Shown here piece by piece: positions 8,884 to 17,775 of a DNA stretch of 64,000 bases; positions within the stretch are counted from its first letter, which is position 1; each line of letters starts with the position of its first letter. Source of the stretch: Pleurocapsa sp. PCC 7319 (GTDB taxonomy: Bacteria > Cyanobacteriota > Cyanobacteriia > Cyanobacteriales > Xenococcaceae); NCBI RefSeq assembly GCF_000332195.1, contig NZ_KB235922.1, forward strand, positions 930,001 to 994,000, in the 5' to 3' direction. The notes under the pieces are model-generated. The model was not told where the DNA came from. It ran no database searches and saw only the letters and a program-made list of their open reading frames with translations. The translations under genes were made by a program, and so were the position numbers.

Positions 8884-10467
8884 TTAAAATTGGAAGTACA
8901 AAAATTCACTAACTCGAGCAAAACAAAGTAGTGAAATTGATGTTAGCCCCGCAACAATTACTGTCCAAATTTTATTTGGTCTCCAGGATAAGTATTTCCA
9001 GAATTGCTTTTGCCACTGTGGTTGATAAGATTCAACTGGTTCAGTCAAAGTTGGATTGTATATACTCATCCATTGTTGGGTATTAGGAGTAAACCAAGCA
9101 ATAAATAATAAAATCACAATACCAAAAGTGGCATATTTTTGACTAATACCCACATTAACTGTGAAACCTAGAAAGCCAATTCCTAGATTTCTTAAAAATC
9201 CTAAATAAGGTTCAAGAAAGATTGGTAACTCGATGCCATTAAAGCCAAACATGGACTTGAGGATCGCAGTTGCCGTCTCAAAACTATTAGCACGAAAAAA
9301 TACCCAGGAAATAACTACTGCCATAAAGGTAGCTAACCAGCCCATACCTCGTAGCAACCAATTATCATTTTTCAAATTATGACCTAAAGCTTGACGCAGA
9401 GAACGGTATAGATGATTGATAACTAAATAGATACCATGTAAACCACCCCAAAAAATAAATGTCCACCCTGCACCATGCCATAATCCTCCCAGGAGCATTG
9501 TAATTAGTAAGTTAGAGTAGCGCCTTAACTCTCCTTTTCTACTGCCCCCAAGAGGAATGTAGATATAGTCACGTAAAAAATGAGAGAGGGTAATATGCCA
9601 CCTTCGCCAGAAATCAACAATACTGATCGCTTTGTAGGGTGAATTAAAATTTAAGGGCAGTCTAATGCCAAACATATAGGCTGCCCCGATCGCCATATCA
9701 GAGTAACCAGAAAAATCAAAATATAGTTGCATAGTATAGCCTAATGCACCAACCCAAGACTCGGAGAAGGTAAGGTCGATTCCTTGAGCAGCAGCAGCAA
9801 AAGCCAAATTAGAATATTCAGCAATGCGATCGGCAAAGATCACTTTCTTAAATAAGCCAGCTACAAAAACTGTTAAACCGATGGCTAAGGTTCTTTGAGA
9901 AAAACTGTAAGTCGATGCCTTGTCAAATTGTGGTAGTACTTCTTTATGATGTACAATTGGTCCAGCAATTAGTTGCGGGAAAAAGCAAACGAACAACATG
10001 TATCTGAGAATACTGTATTCTTTAGTTTCTCCTTTATAAGCATCAACTAAGTAAGCTATTTGTTGAAAAGTAAAAAAAGAAATTGCTAAGGGAATTACTA
10101 CAGAAGGTACATAAAAATCAGTACCGATAAACTGGTTAACGTTACTAATAAGAAAGCCAGAATATTTAAAGTAGCAAATTAATCCTAAATTGAAAATAAT
10201 ACCGAGAGTAAGTACTGCTTTTTTGGCTGCTCCTTTCGCCAACACATTACCCAATAAGTATCCTAATCCGTAGTTGACAAGGATAGATACGATAATCAAG
10301 GGTAAGTTGAGCGGCTTCCACCAAGCGTAAAAAAATAAAGAAGCAAGTACCAGCCACAAGAGCGGCAATTGCTGTTTAACTTGTTTTACTTTCCTGCCTA
10401 TCCAGAAAAAAACTACCAAGGTAATAGGTAGAAACAGAAAAACAAATTCAAAAGAATTAAATAGCAT
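8884..10467 (-). CDS. MBOAT family O-acyltransferase (AlgI/DltB-like)
   Basis: A 527-aa polytopic membrane protein of the membrane-bound O-acyltransferase family, which carries an acyl (often acetyl) group across the membrane to an exported sugar. Hallmarks are DFWRRWHITLSHFLRDYIYI (His291), the catalytic-type His331 in GGLWHG, His344 in GLHG, and an N-terminal FLFLPITLVVFFW membrane segment. Length and order match AlgI. It is co-directional with the SGNH/DltD-like partner downstream and sits at one end of the polysaccharide locus. O-acetylation of the polysaccharide is the likely role; the exact sugar is unknown. Confidence 0.93.
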   Translation of the reverse strand: MLFNSFEFVFLFLPITLVVFFWIGRKVKQVKQQLPLLWLVLASLFFYAWWKPLNLPLIIVSILVNYGLGYLLGNVLAKGAAKKAVLTLGIIFNLGLICYFKYSGFLISNVNQFIGTDFYVPSVVIPLAISFFTFQQIAYLVDAYKGETKEYSILRYMLFVCFFPQLIAGPIVHHKEVLPQFDKASTYSFSQRTLAIGLTVFVAGLFKKVIFADRIAEYSNLAFAAAAQGIDLTFSESWVGALGYTMQLYFDFSGYSDMAIGAAYMFGIRLPLNFNSPYKAISIVDFWRRWHITLSHFLRDYIYIPLGGSRKGELRRYSNLLITMLLGGLWHGAGWTFIFWGGLHGIYLVINHLYRSLRQALGHNLKNDNWLLRGMGWLATFMAVVISWVFFRANSFETATAILKSMFGFNGIELPIFLEPYLGFLRNLGIGFLGFTVNVGISQKYATFGIVILLFIAWFTPNTQQWMSIYNPTLTEPVESYQPQWQKQFWKYLSWRPNKIWTVIVAGLTSISLLCFARVSEFLYFQF

Positions 10468-11068
10468 GATTTCGACTTTAAGTTAATAGATAGTCATTTG
10501 TTATCAATGATTTGCTTTATATATGCCAGATTGATAACAATCATGTTGAAAAATCAATAATAACCATAACGTTTCTTAGATTTTTTAGCTGTTTATCTAG
10601 CACATTATCTACATTATCTATTCATTTTCTCTATTAGTGAGAAGCTGCTCGATTATCCTCCGGAAGAGTATTTAAAAATACTTTTTACCCAATAAGTATT
10701 ACTTCAGTATGAAGTTAGAAAAAAGATTATAATTATAAGCAAACATTAGCAGATAGAATATCTCAATTAATACTCTTTGACTCCTCACCGTCCTAAAGAG
10801 TCGGTGATTCTGGTTGTTAGTTTTTAGTTTTTAGTTCAAATTGACTACTAATTACTAATTACTAATTACTAAAAGAAGTCTTCCTAGAAGAAAGAGGCTT
10901 TAAACCCAGAACGATGGTAAATAGTATTTTAAAATAATATAAGATGATTTTTATACTCTATTTCTCGTTACTTGCTCACATAAATTATTTAGTAACTCAA
11001 ATATAATATGTACAAATCTAGTAAATTACTACTATATTTAATCAATTGTGAATTTTAACCATAGTTTT
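10468..11068. other. Intergenic region, 601 bp, with heptamer repeats
   Basis: AT-rich spacer between two minus-strand genes. It contains TTTTTAG x2 (10821-10834), ACTAATT x3 (10847-10867) and a weak CACCG/CGGTG inverted repeat near 10787-10806 with no T run. The MBOAT promoter should lie near 10470-10700. No gene recognised. Confidence 0.6.
10821..10867. repeat. Heptamer STRRs (TTTTTAG)x2 and (ACTAATT)x3
   Basis: TTTTTAG is the complement of the CTAAAAA heptamer at 57911-57924. ACTAATT is repeated exactly three times at 10847-10867. Confidence 0.75.
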
Positions 11069-12241
11069 TTATTTGTATTCTAAGATATTTTTAGTTATAT
11101 AATCTGCTATTTTTTTATTGGCTAATGCATTGGGATGCGAATCATATTTACTTATTTGATATCTAGAAGGATTATTATCATAATCAGGAATAATATCATT
11201 GATTAAATGTATTTTAAGATTATGAGCTTTCAAACCTTCAATAATTTCTTGTTTGTTGGTAGCATCACTTGTATTCCAAAAAATCACATGAAGTTCGCTA
11301 TCTGGATAATCAGTTTTAAAAGTATCACTGAAACTATCAACTATTCCAACTAATAAATCTATATCATCTTGCTTAATAGGTCGTGGCTTGAAAAAAATTT
11401 TTTCTAAAATTAGAGATTTTTGTAAGTTTTTCTGGATTTTTATAGTTATAAAATTGCTAGGAATCAGGCTATGATCGCCGAAATTACCATCTCTAACAAC
11501 TTCTCCATTTTCATTCAAGATAAACCTGGGTCCATTAGGATCCCAAGCAGATAAGCCTGCTACACGAGGTACATGATCGCTAATAACCTGAAAAATGGCA
11601 TATTTTGGTTGACATTTGGCAATTTCAGCAATTCTTCCTTGCTCTAAAGAGGCTAGCATTTGATGAGGACCATACCCACGGAATGCAAAGTTATAGAACT
11701 GAAACTGTTGATTGGTTTTTAAACTAGTAATGTGCGGTAAAGTTTCTTGATCATTAACTCCTTCTCCAAAGGTTAGGGAATCACCCAAGAATAGGATACA
11801 TTCTTGTTCGTTAGGGTCTTGAGGAGGAGGAGTAGCCCGTAATCCATTTTTATCAATAGTATAAACTACATCAAAAACCAATTCATCAAAAAATTTCTTA
11901 GTTGTATTTACAGCTATATTTTTCTTAGGAGCATAACCAAGAAGATCATTTTCTGTATACCAAAGAATGGGATTACCAGCCCGATCGCGATTATATTCGG
12001 TAATACCGTAACGCTCAATTTCTCTAGTACCCAAATAAATTTCATAAATTCCTAAGATCATCAATACTAGGCTAATGTTGAAGTAAATTAATTGCGCTGA
12101 ACTACTTTTTTTACTGGTTCTGGCTGCATAAAAAAAGACCATAAACCATAAAAGAAAAATCCAAGCAAAAGGAATTATAAAAAACTCCAGGGACGCTATA
12201 GAGGTTACTGTAGCGATTAAAATTAGTAGATAACGCAACAT
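11069..12241 (-). CDS. SGNH/GDSL hydrolase with N-terminal membrane helices
   Basis: A 390-aa protein with about three hydrophobic helices in residues 1-70, followed by an SGNH hydrolase domain. It shows block I FLGDSLTFGEG (nucleophile Ser) and C-terminal block V DSHPN with the Asp/His pair. GDSL hydrolases of this type cleave or transfer acyl esters; next to MBOAT and carbamoyltransferase genes it probably edits ester groups on the exported polysaccharide (inference). It lies downstream of the DUF5989 gene with a hairpin between them, so it may have its own promoter. The specific substrate is not known. Confidence 0.8.
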   Translation of the reverse strand: MLRYLLILIATVTSIASLEFFIIPFAWIFLLWFMVFFYAARTSKKSSSAQLIYFNISLVLMILGIYEIYLGTREIERYGITEYNRDRAGNPILWYTENDLLGYAPKKNIAVNTTKKFFDELVFDVVYTIDKNGLRATPPPQDPNEQECILFLGDSLTFGEGVNDQETLPHITSLKTNQQFQFYNFAFRGYGPHQMLASLEQGRIAEIAKCQPKYAIFQVISDHVPRVAGLSAWDPNGPRFILNENGEVVRDGNFGDHSLIPSNFITIKIQKNLQKSLILEKIFFKPRPIKQDDIDLLVGIVDSFSDTFKTDYPDSELHVIFWNTSDATNKQEIIEGLKAHNLKIHLINDIIPDYDNNPSRYQISKYDSHPNALANKKIADYITKNILEYK

Positions 12242-12356
12242 AAATTAAGTTAGAAAATCAAGCACTACTTCATGTAAAATTTGATTGCTAATTAACAATA
12301 TTCGCGTCTGAAGCGTCAGTCTAATGTAGCAAATTTAAATCAAAATAAGATAATTG

Positions 12357-12390
12357 TTAGGAGTCAAAAGATTTTCGATCTGACTCCTAA
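12357..12390 (-). terminator. Hairpin after the DUF5989 gene
   Basis: Perfect 10-bp stem TTAGGAGTCA / TGACTCCTAA with a 14-nt loop, 17 bp beyond the DUF5989 stop. The T run beyond it is weak (ATTATCTTATTTT), so termination may be partial. Confidence 0.5.
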
Positions 12391-12406
12391 CTTATGATTT
12401 AGATAG

Positions 12407-12571
12407 TTAAAATATAGTGTAAATAAAAGGTGCGATCGCCGAACCTTGAGTCAAAACAATTAAAGCTCCTAAAAGAACTAAACAAATAATGAGTGGGGCA
12501 AGCCAAAACTTTTTCCTTTCGTAAATGTATCCCCAAAGATCGCTAACAAATTCCCAAGTATTTGCAAACAT
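12407..12571 (-). CDS. DUF5989 family small membrane protein (54 aa)
   Basis: Short gene below usual length cut-offs, read directly: MFANTWEFVSDLWGYIYERK, then one strong membrane helix (about 22-41) and a short tail ending IYTIF. This pattern matches the DUF5989 family that routinely accompanies SxtJ and carbamoyltransferase genes. Its ATG overlaps the SxtJ stop by one base (TAATG), which argues strongly for a real, translationally coupled gene. It ends the carbamoyltransferase operon and is followed by a hairpin. Function unknown; a small membrane partner of SxtJ is the simplest idea. Confidence 0.85.
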   Translation of the reverse strand: MFANTWEFVSDLWGYIYERKKFWLAPLIICLVLLGALIVLTQGSAIAPFIYTIF

Positions 12572-12978
12572 TAATAAGGCTTCTCCATATTCGATTGTTT
12601 AATCGGGGTGCTATCAATCCGATATGTTATGAGCTTGTGATTCAGTTTTTGTTCTAAGGGATCGTCATTTAAAAGACGCATTATGATTCCCATAGGAAAC
12701 AAAACAAGATAATAAACTATACCCAGAATAATTCTGGTATTAATCCAACCCAATACCAGACCAATACGCATCCAAACGTTATAGACCGGCTTCAGACTAT
12801 TTGGACTTAAAATTCCTACAAACCATAAGGGTAAAGCAATTATCCAAGGCCAAATAGCCATACTATGACCTCTAATTAAAGGTAATAATAAGCTAAACAA
12901 CACCACAAAAATTGCTCCGGTAATTAAGCCAAAATTGCGTAATTGCTGTCGGTTAAGTGTCGGTATTTCATGCATCAT
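12571..12978 (-). CDS. SxtJ family membrane protein
   Basis: A 135-aa protein with about three membrane helices (20-36, 43-57, 75-105), of the SxtJ family named from the saxitoxin locus but widespread beside NodU/CmcH-type carbamoyltransferases in polysaccharide loci. It starts 9 bp after the carbamoyltransferase stop and overlaps the DUF5989 start by one base. Met1 and Met2 are both possible starts. Its role is unproven. The fixed gene order carbamoyltransferase-SxtJ-DUF5989 suggests a membrane platform for the carbamoylation step. Nothing here suggests toxin synthesis. Confidence 0.88.
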   Translation of the reverse strand: MMHEIPTLNRQQLRNFGLITGAIFVVLFSLLLPLIRGHSMAIWPWIIALPLWFVGILSPNSLKPVYNVWMRIGLVLGWINTRIILGIVYYLVLFPMGIIMRLLNDDPLEQKLNHKLITYRIDSTPIKQSNMEKPY

Positions 12979-12987
12979 AATAGTGTC

Positions 12988-14826
12988 TTAATCTAACTCA
13001 AATTCCTCTTGCCAAGAATCATCTTTCTGCCAGGCAGGTTGGTCAGTTTTGGCTAGTAGAAAATTTTCCAGTACTAAATAGTCCATTTCTGTCCGCATGA
13101 AGCAACGATAAGCATCTTCTGGTGTACAAACGATCGGCTCTCCACGAACATTAAAAGAAGTATTGACAATCGCACCACAACCCGTTTTAGTTTCAAACTG
13201 ACGAATTAATTCGTAATAGCGCGGATTGGTCTCTTGATGAACTGTTTGAATGCGAGCAGAATAATCTACATGAGTGACAGCAGGAATTTTAGAACGAGGA
13301 ACTTTTAACTGGTCGATGCCAAATAATTCTTGCTGTTGTGGTGTCATCGAGAGGCGTACATCTTCTTGCACTGGGGCTACCATCAACATATAAGGACTGG
13401 AGCGATCGATCTGAAAATAGTCTGTAACTCGATCAATTAATACTGAAGGAGCAAAAGGTCTAAAAGACTCTCGATATTTAATTTTCAGGTTCATCACTGA
13501 TTGCATCTTGGGACTGCGTGGATCGCCTATAATAGAACGACCTCCTAAAGCTCTCGGTCCAAATTCCATCCTGCCTTGAAACCATCCCACCACATTTTCT
13601 GCCGCCAGTATCTCGGCTAGTTTCGGCAATAGTTGTTCATCTTCGAGATAGTGATATTTGGCTTCAACTCGATCTAAATAACTGCTAATTTCTGTTTTAC
13701 TAAACCTGGGTCCTAGGTAAGAACCGCACATTTTATCCTTGCCGTTAACTGAACGCTGTTGGTCATGATATTGATGCCAAATTGCTAGGGCTGCACCGAT
13801 CGCACTACCAGCATCTCCTGCTGCTGGTTGAATCCAAATGTCCTTAAAGATTCCTGCTCGTAAAATCTTGCCATTGGCAACACAGTTGAGTCCTACCCCA
13901 CCAGCCAGACATAAATAATCTTGTTGTAACTCTTGTTTGACTGTGCGACATAAGTCCAACACAATTTTTTCTGTTACTTTTTGGATCGAAGCGGCAATAT
14001 CCATCTCACGCTGAGTTAGCTTGCTTTCTGGTTTACGGGGAGGAGCACCAAATAACCGGTCAAACTTACGGTTAGTCATGGTAACACCTGTAGCGTAATT
14101 GAAATAATTCATATTCAGCCGAAATGTACCATCTCCTTTTAATTCCAGAAGATTATCCAAGATTAAATTTTCATATTTTGGTTCTCCATAGGGTGCTAAC
14201 CCCATGAGCTTGTATTCACCCGAATTAACTTTAAATCCCGTATAGTAAGTGAAAGCTGAGTAAAGCATACCCAAAGAATGGGGAAAGTTAAGCTGCCATT
14301 TAGGTGTTAACTGATTACCATCCCCCAACCAAACGGACGAAGTCGCCCATTCACCAACAGCATCAAGACAGAGAACTGCTGCCCGTGGGAAGGGACTAGG
14401 GAAAAAAGCAGCAGCAGCATGGGATTGATGGTGTTCGGTAAATAGTAATTTGGGCAATTGAGATTGTTTACAATCCCCTAGAGAAGCTAGTTCTCTTTTC
14501 AGGACTGCTTTGAGATAGAGTTTTTCTTTAAGCCATACTGGCATCGCCATCAGAAAAGAGTTAAAACCCTTTGGCGCGTAAGCTAGATAGGTCTCTAACA
14601 AACGTTCAAAAGTGATAAAAGGCTTTTCATAGAAAACAATATTGTCTAGATCTTTAAGTCTAATCCCTACTTCTTGGAGACAGTAAGAGATCGCTTTATA
14701 GGGAAATCTAGCATCATGTTTCTTCCGAGAAAAACGCTCTTCTTGAGCGGCAGCTACAATTTCGCCATCAATGACTAAAGCTGCTGCACTATCATGGTAG
14801 TATGCAGATATTCCTAGTATTTTCAT
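12988..14826 (-). CDS. NodU/CmcH/TobZ-type O-carbamoyltransferase
   Basis: A 612-aa cytoplasmic enzyme that makes carbamoyl-AMP from carbamoyl phosphate and ATP and then carbamoylates a hydroxyl on a sugar or similar acceptor (family knowledge). The N-terminus, GISAYYHDSAAALV with AAAQEERFSRKKHD, and the HHQSHAAAAF metal-binding motif are typical of the Kae1-like domain. The C-terminal domain starts near GWFQGRMEFGPRALGGRS. Full length for the family. It leads an operon with SxtJ and DUF5989 inside a polysaccharide locus, so the acceptor is probably a glycan unit. Phased A-tracts lie 160-210 bp upstream and may affect its promoter. Confidence 0.95.
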   Translation of the reverse strand: MKILGISAYYHDSAAALVIDGEIVAAAQEERFSRKKHDARFPYKAISYCLQEVGIRLKDLDNIVFYEKPFITFERLLETYLAYAPKGFNSFLMAMPVWLKEKLYLKAVLKRELASLGDCKQSQLPKLLFTEHHQSHAAAAFFPSPFPRAAVLCLDAVGEWATSSVWLGDGNQLTPKWQLNFPHSLGMLYSAFTYYTGFKVNSGEYKLMGLAPYGEPKYENLILDNLLELKGDGTFRLNMNYFNYATGVTMTNRKFDRLFGAPPRKPESKLTQREMDIAASIQKVTEKIVLDLCRTVKQELQQDYLCLAGGVGLNCVANGKILRAGIFKDIWIQPAAGDAGSAIGAALAIWHQYHDQQRSVNGKDKMCGSYLGPRFSKTEISSYLDRVEAKYHYLEDEQLLPKLAEILAAENVVGWFQGRMEFGPRALGGRSIIGDPRSPKMQSVMNLKIKYRESFRPFAPSVLIDRVTDYFQIDRSSPYMLMVAPVQEDVRLSMTPQQQELFGIDQLKVPRSKIPAVTHVDYSARIQTVHQETNPRYYELIRQFETKTGCGAIVNTSFNVRGEPIVCTPEDAYRCFMRTEMDYLVLENFLLAKTDQPAWQKDDSWQEEFELD

Positions 14827-14929
14827 GACTTTGTTATGCTTTGCCCAAAATTATAGAGCAAAGTGTAGTGATTAATATTTGATCGAGACAAACTTCTTGA
14901 AACCTTTACATGAAACAACTTAGCGATGT

Positions 14930-14944
14930 ACTACTTTAAGTAGT
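14930..14944. promoter_or_regulatory. Inverted repeat ACTACTTTAAGTAGT
   Basis: Near-perfect palindrome about 105 bp upstream of the carbamoyltransferase start. Its first 13 bases recur at 44591-44603 upstream of asd. A regulator site is possible; none is known to me with this sequence. Confidence 0.35.
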
Positions 14945-14987
14945 TTATATGAGCTTTCATGAGGTTTATGGGGAATATCTAGGCTGC

Positions 14988-15032
14988 AAAAAATTGCAAA
15001 AAAACTGTAAAAATGCAAAAAAACTGCAAAAA
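14988..15032. promoter_or_regulatory. Helically phased A-tracts (intrinsic bend)
   Basis: Five A-tracts of 5-7 bases, at 14988-14993, 14998-15004, 15009-15013, 15017-15023 and 15028-15032, with centres about 9-10.5 bp apart. They lie between the flippase stop and the carbamoyltransferase start, 160-205 bp upstream of that start. Phasing near one helical turn predicts curved DNA. On the minus strand the T-rich strand might also aid termination after the flippase gene. Confidence 0.6.
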
Positions 15033-15036
15033 TGAC

Positions 15037-16311
15037 CTATGGCTGTTCACGACGCAACAAAATAAAAACGATCGACCAGAGGCAAACTAACCTGAGAGAA
15101 TCTGAAATGAGAGTTGCCCAGGCTGCACCTTGCCAGGAAAATTGTGGAATAAGTACTATGTTTAAGATCACGTTGATGATAGCGGCTGCTACTTGTACTA
15201 TGCTGCGGGCTTTTTGATGTCCTGAACCAGTCAGGGTATCAGCAGCCAGATACTGAAAAGCGGCGATCGCCGGTAAGGGTGACAACCATAATAAAGCTTC
15301 AATCGCTTCTCGATATTCCTCCCCTAAAATTACAGGAATATACGGAGCCAGAACCCAATAGCCAATAATGCTGGCGATCGCATAAAAGGCAATCATAGGT
15401 AATAAACGTCTAGCAAAACCCAAACTACCTTTGATTCCAGAAGCCCCATGCTGAAAAAATCTAGTATAAGTAGCGCCAGACAAGGCAAATAAGGGCACGT
15501 TACCCACATCAATAAAACGATAGGCTGAGCCATAGATACCTGTTGCGGCAACACTAGATAATTTTCCCAACATAGATTTATCTAGATTCGCATTGATGTT
15601 ATTTGCCGAAGCACTAATGGAAAAATATAATCCCTCTTCAACATTAGATTTTAAATGAGACCATATAGGACGGGGAGAACCTAGCATCTTATTAACTAGT
15701 AAAATAGCGATCGCAGCAGTAATTACCGAACTAGTAAGATATAAGTAACTCCAATTAGTAATATTTGGTTGAGCAACAAATACCGACAAAGATAAAGCAG
15801 CCAGTAATTTGCCACAATTGCTGAATATTCCCAGTTGGGCTGTCTTTTTTACTAAATCACCGGCAATTAATGCTTTGAGGCTGATATCAAATAATCCCAA
15901 GCAAAGCAAATCTGCCAACAAAATTAGCAGAATTGTCCCCCAAGCAAGTTCTGTAGGGAAAATGACAGGAGAAAGCAACAACAAAATAATAGTTATAGCA
16001 GCTCCATTAGCAGTTAATAGAACCAAAGTATTGCCCCAAAATGTCTGAAAAGAGCTTCTATTGGTAGCAACATTTTTGACCAAAACATGATCGCTACCTA
16101 GAGCAACAAAAGGAAAAACAATGTTAGCTGCGGCAGTGATGACGAGAAAAGAACCATAATTTTCTTTTCCTAATAGGCGGGCAACAATAATAAAATACCC
16201 TGCTTGAATGATTACGGTGAATAATTTAGACAATAATAGCCAAAATGTATCCCTTGCCAAACTACTCTGCAATAAATTTGTAGTTTTTAACCTAATCTCC
16301 GCTAGATTCAT
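15037..16311 (-). CDS. Wzx-type oligosaccharide flippase
   Basis: A 424-aa polytopic protein of the polysaccharide-transport (PST/MATE-like) superfamily, with about twelve hydrophobic segments. The N-terminal SLARDTFWLLLSKLFTVIIQ and GSDHVLVKNVA segments are typical. These proteins flip lipid-linked oligosaccharide repeat units to the outer face of the inner membrane. It follows the ligase/polymerase-type gene by 36 bp on the same strand, consistent with a Wzx/Wzy pathway. Repeat-unit structure is unknown. Phased A-tracts begin immediately after its stop codon. Confidence 0.88.
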   Translation of the reverse strand: MNLAEIRLKTTNLLQSSLARDTFWLLLSKLFTVIIQAGYFIIVARLLGKENYGSFLVITAAANIVFPFVALGSDHVLVKNVATNRSSFQTFWGNTLVLLTANGAAITIILLLLSPVIFPTELAWGTILLILLADLLCLGLFDISLKALIAGDLVKKTAQLGIFSNCGKLLAALSLSVFVAQPNITNWSYLYLTSSVITAAIAILLVNKMLGSPRPIWSHLKSNVEEGLYFSISASANNINANLDKSMLGKLSSVAATGIYGSAYRFIDVGNVPLFALSGATYTRFFQHGASGIKGSLGFARRLLPMIAFYAIASIIGYWVLAPYIPVILGEEYREAIEALLWLSPLPAIAAFQYLAADTLTGSGHQKARSIVQVAAAIINVILNIVLIPQFSWQGAAWATLISDSLRLVCLWSIVFILLRREQP

Positions 16312-16347
16312 GATTTATTTGGTATTTCCTGAATATTCAAACTCAAA

Positions 16348-17619
16348 TTATTCAGAAATTGCATATTGATTATTTTTAGCTATGACTAAAGAGTAGGATA
16401 CTGCGACATAAATCGCCCAAAAGGAGCTACTCAGATCTGAAAATGTTCCTTCCGTTAAATTTGATAAAAAGATATACGTCAAAATGAGGAGAGGCCAGAA
16501 TCCCTCAGGACTGTTAGTTTTTCTCAACAATGCTAGCGACTGTGTTGTAGTACTTAAAAAACTGGCAACAAAAACAGCTAAACCTACAAATCCTATTGAT
16601 AGCCAAAGATCCAGAAATCCATTGTGAGAATAAATGACTGGTATTCTCACTGCCAACTGTATATAGGCAGAAGGACCGCTTAAACCATTCCAAAATGCAG
16701 CTAATCCATAACCCAACCAAGGACGAAGCTGAATTTGTTCCCATACAGCTTGCCAGATAAAAATTCTACCTGACAACGTGGCATCTTTGCCTACAGAACT
16801 AAACAGAGTATCTGAACCTATGTATCCAGCAATCCAAATTAAACTGGCAATACCCACAATGGTCACAGCTAAGACGGCTGAAACCATTACTTCATATCGC
16901 CAACGAAAAATACGATAAACCAGGCACAACATCAGCATGACGGCAAAAGTAGCTAAAGCTGTTGTTGATTTAGACATAACCATGGTGGCGCAGCTAAGGA
17001 CGAGTAGACACCAATAGATCCAACTATATTTACCTCCTCGAAGAGCATTTAACCAAAAGATTACTCCTCCAGGTGCCATAAAGGCTCCAAATTGGTTTTT
17101 ATGAGTAAAAACTCCCCGCATCGCACCTTCATGAATTCCACCCATTATCCCGTAATAGGGTATGGCGATTACAAATAATAAGCTCAAAATTAGCAATATA
17201 CCGTAAGTCCAGCCAATAAGTTTCAATTGTTCCTCTAGAGTGTAGCGAGTTGCCAAATAAAGACCAAAACCTGTGGTACCAATCGCATACACAGTAAACC
17301 TCATAGTTTGGCTGGGATTAATTGACCAAAAATAAGAGAAACAAACGATTCCGATGAGAATCCAAAGAAGTTTATTACTAGAAATGGTTGCCAGTACTTT
17401 TTTCCAGCGTAAGGCTAATAAGATGAAGGTCACAAAATAGATCAAGACCGATATTTTTGCATGGAGAGAAAGATCGAAGTTCGCAATGATAATGCCGTCT
17501 CCCTCATTTGCTCCTTTAATTAAAAATAGAGGTGTAATAGCTTGAGATATATGAATTAAAGTGCAGATTGAAAAAACTATTTCAAATATTCTGAGTATAT
17601 TATTTGTGCTTTTTGCCAT
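16348..17619 (-). CDS. O-antigen ligase / Wzy-type polymerase family membrane protein
   Basis: A 423-aa protein with about ten or more membrane helices and a long periplasmic loop typical of the Wzy_C (O-antigen ligase/polymerase) family. The loop contains GRIFIWQAVWEQIQLRPWLG and a conserved His in YSHNGFLDLWLSIGFVG. Such proteins either polymerise repeat units (Wzy) or ligate glycan to an acceptor (WaaL); in a flippase- and Wzc-containing cyanobacterial locus, polymerase is more likely (inference). It is co-directional with the flippase and the GT2 gene. Confidence 0.85.
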   Translation of the reverse strand: MAKSTNNILRIFEIVFSICTLIHISQAITPLFLIKGANEGDGIIIANFDLSLHAKISVLIYFVTFILLALRWKKVLATISSNKLLWILIGIVCFSYFWSINPSQTMRFTVYAIGTTGFGLYLATRYTLEEQLKLIGWTYGILLILSLLFVIAIPYYGIMGGIHEGAMRGVFTHKNQFGAFMAPGGVIFWLNALRGGKYSWIYWCLLVLSCATMVMSKSTTALATFAVMLMLCLVYRIFRWRYEVMVSAVLAVTIVGIASLIWIAGYIGSDTLFSSVGKDATLSGRIFIWQAVWEQIQLRPWLGYGLAAFWNGLSGPSAYIQLAVRIPVIYSHNGFLDLWLSIGFVGLAVFVASFLSTTTQSLALLRKTNSPEGFWPLLILTYIFLSNLTEGTFSDLSSSFWAIYVAVSYSLVIAKNNQYAISE

Positions 17620-17775
17620 AATCTAAATACTATCAAATTGAAACAAATTTAAAAATAAATCTAAAATATTTTCTGAACTTTAGTTTTATAGATAGTTTTT
17701 GGTCGGCTAAATCTTTATTTTTAACGCCAGCAAAATATCTTTTAAACTCTACTTTTTAATGTAAGCAATCAAAAG

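Noticed and set aside
10787-10806. CACCG/CGGTG inverted repeat as terminator
   Set aside because: Short stem and no T run on either strand.
12407-14826. Saxitoxin-type biosynthesis suggested by SxtJ
   Set aside because: SxtJ is a widespread family; no other saxitoxin genes are present and the context is polysaccharide.
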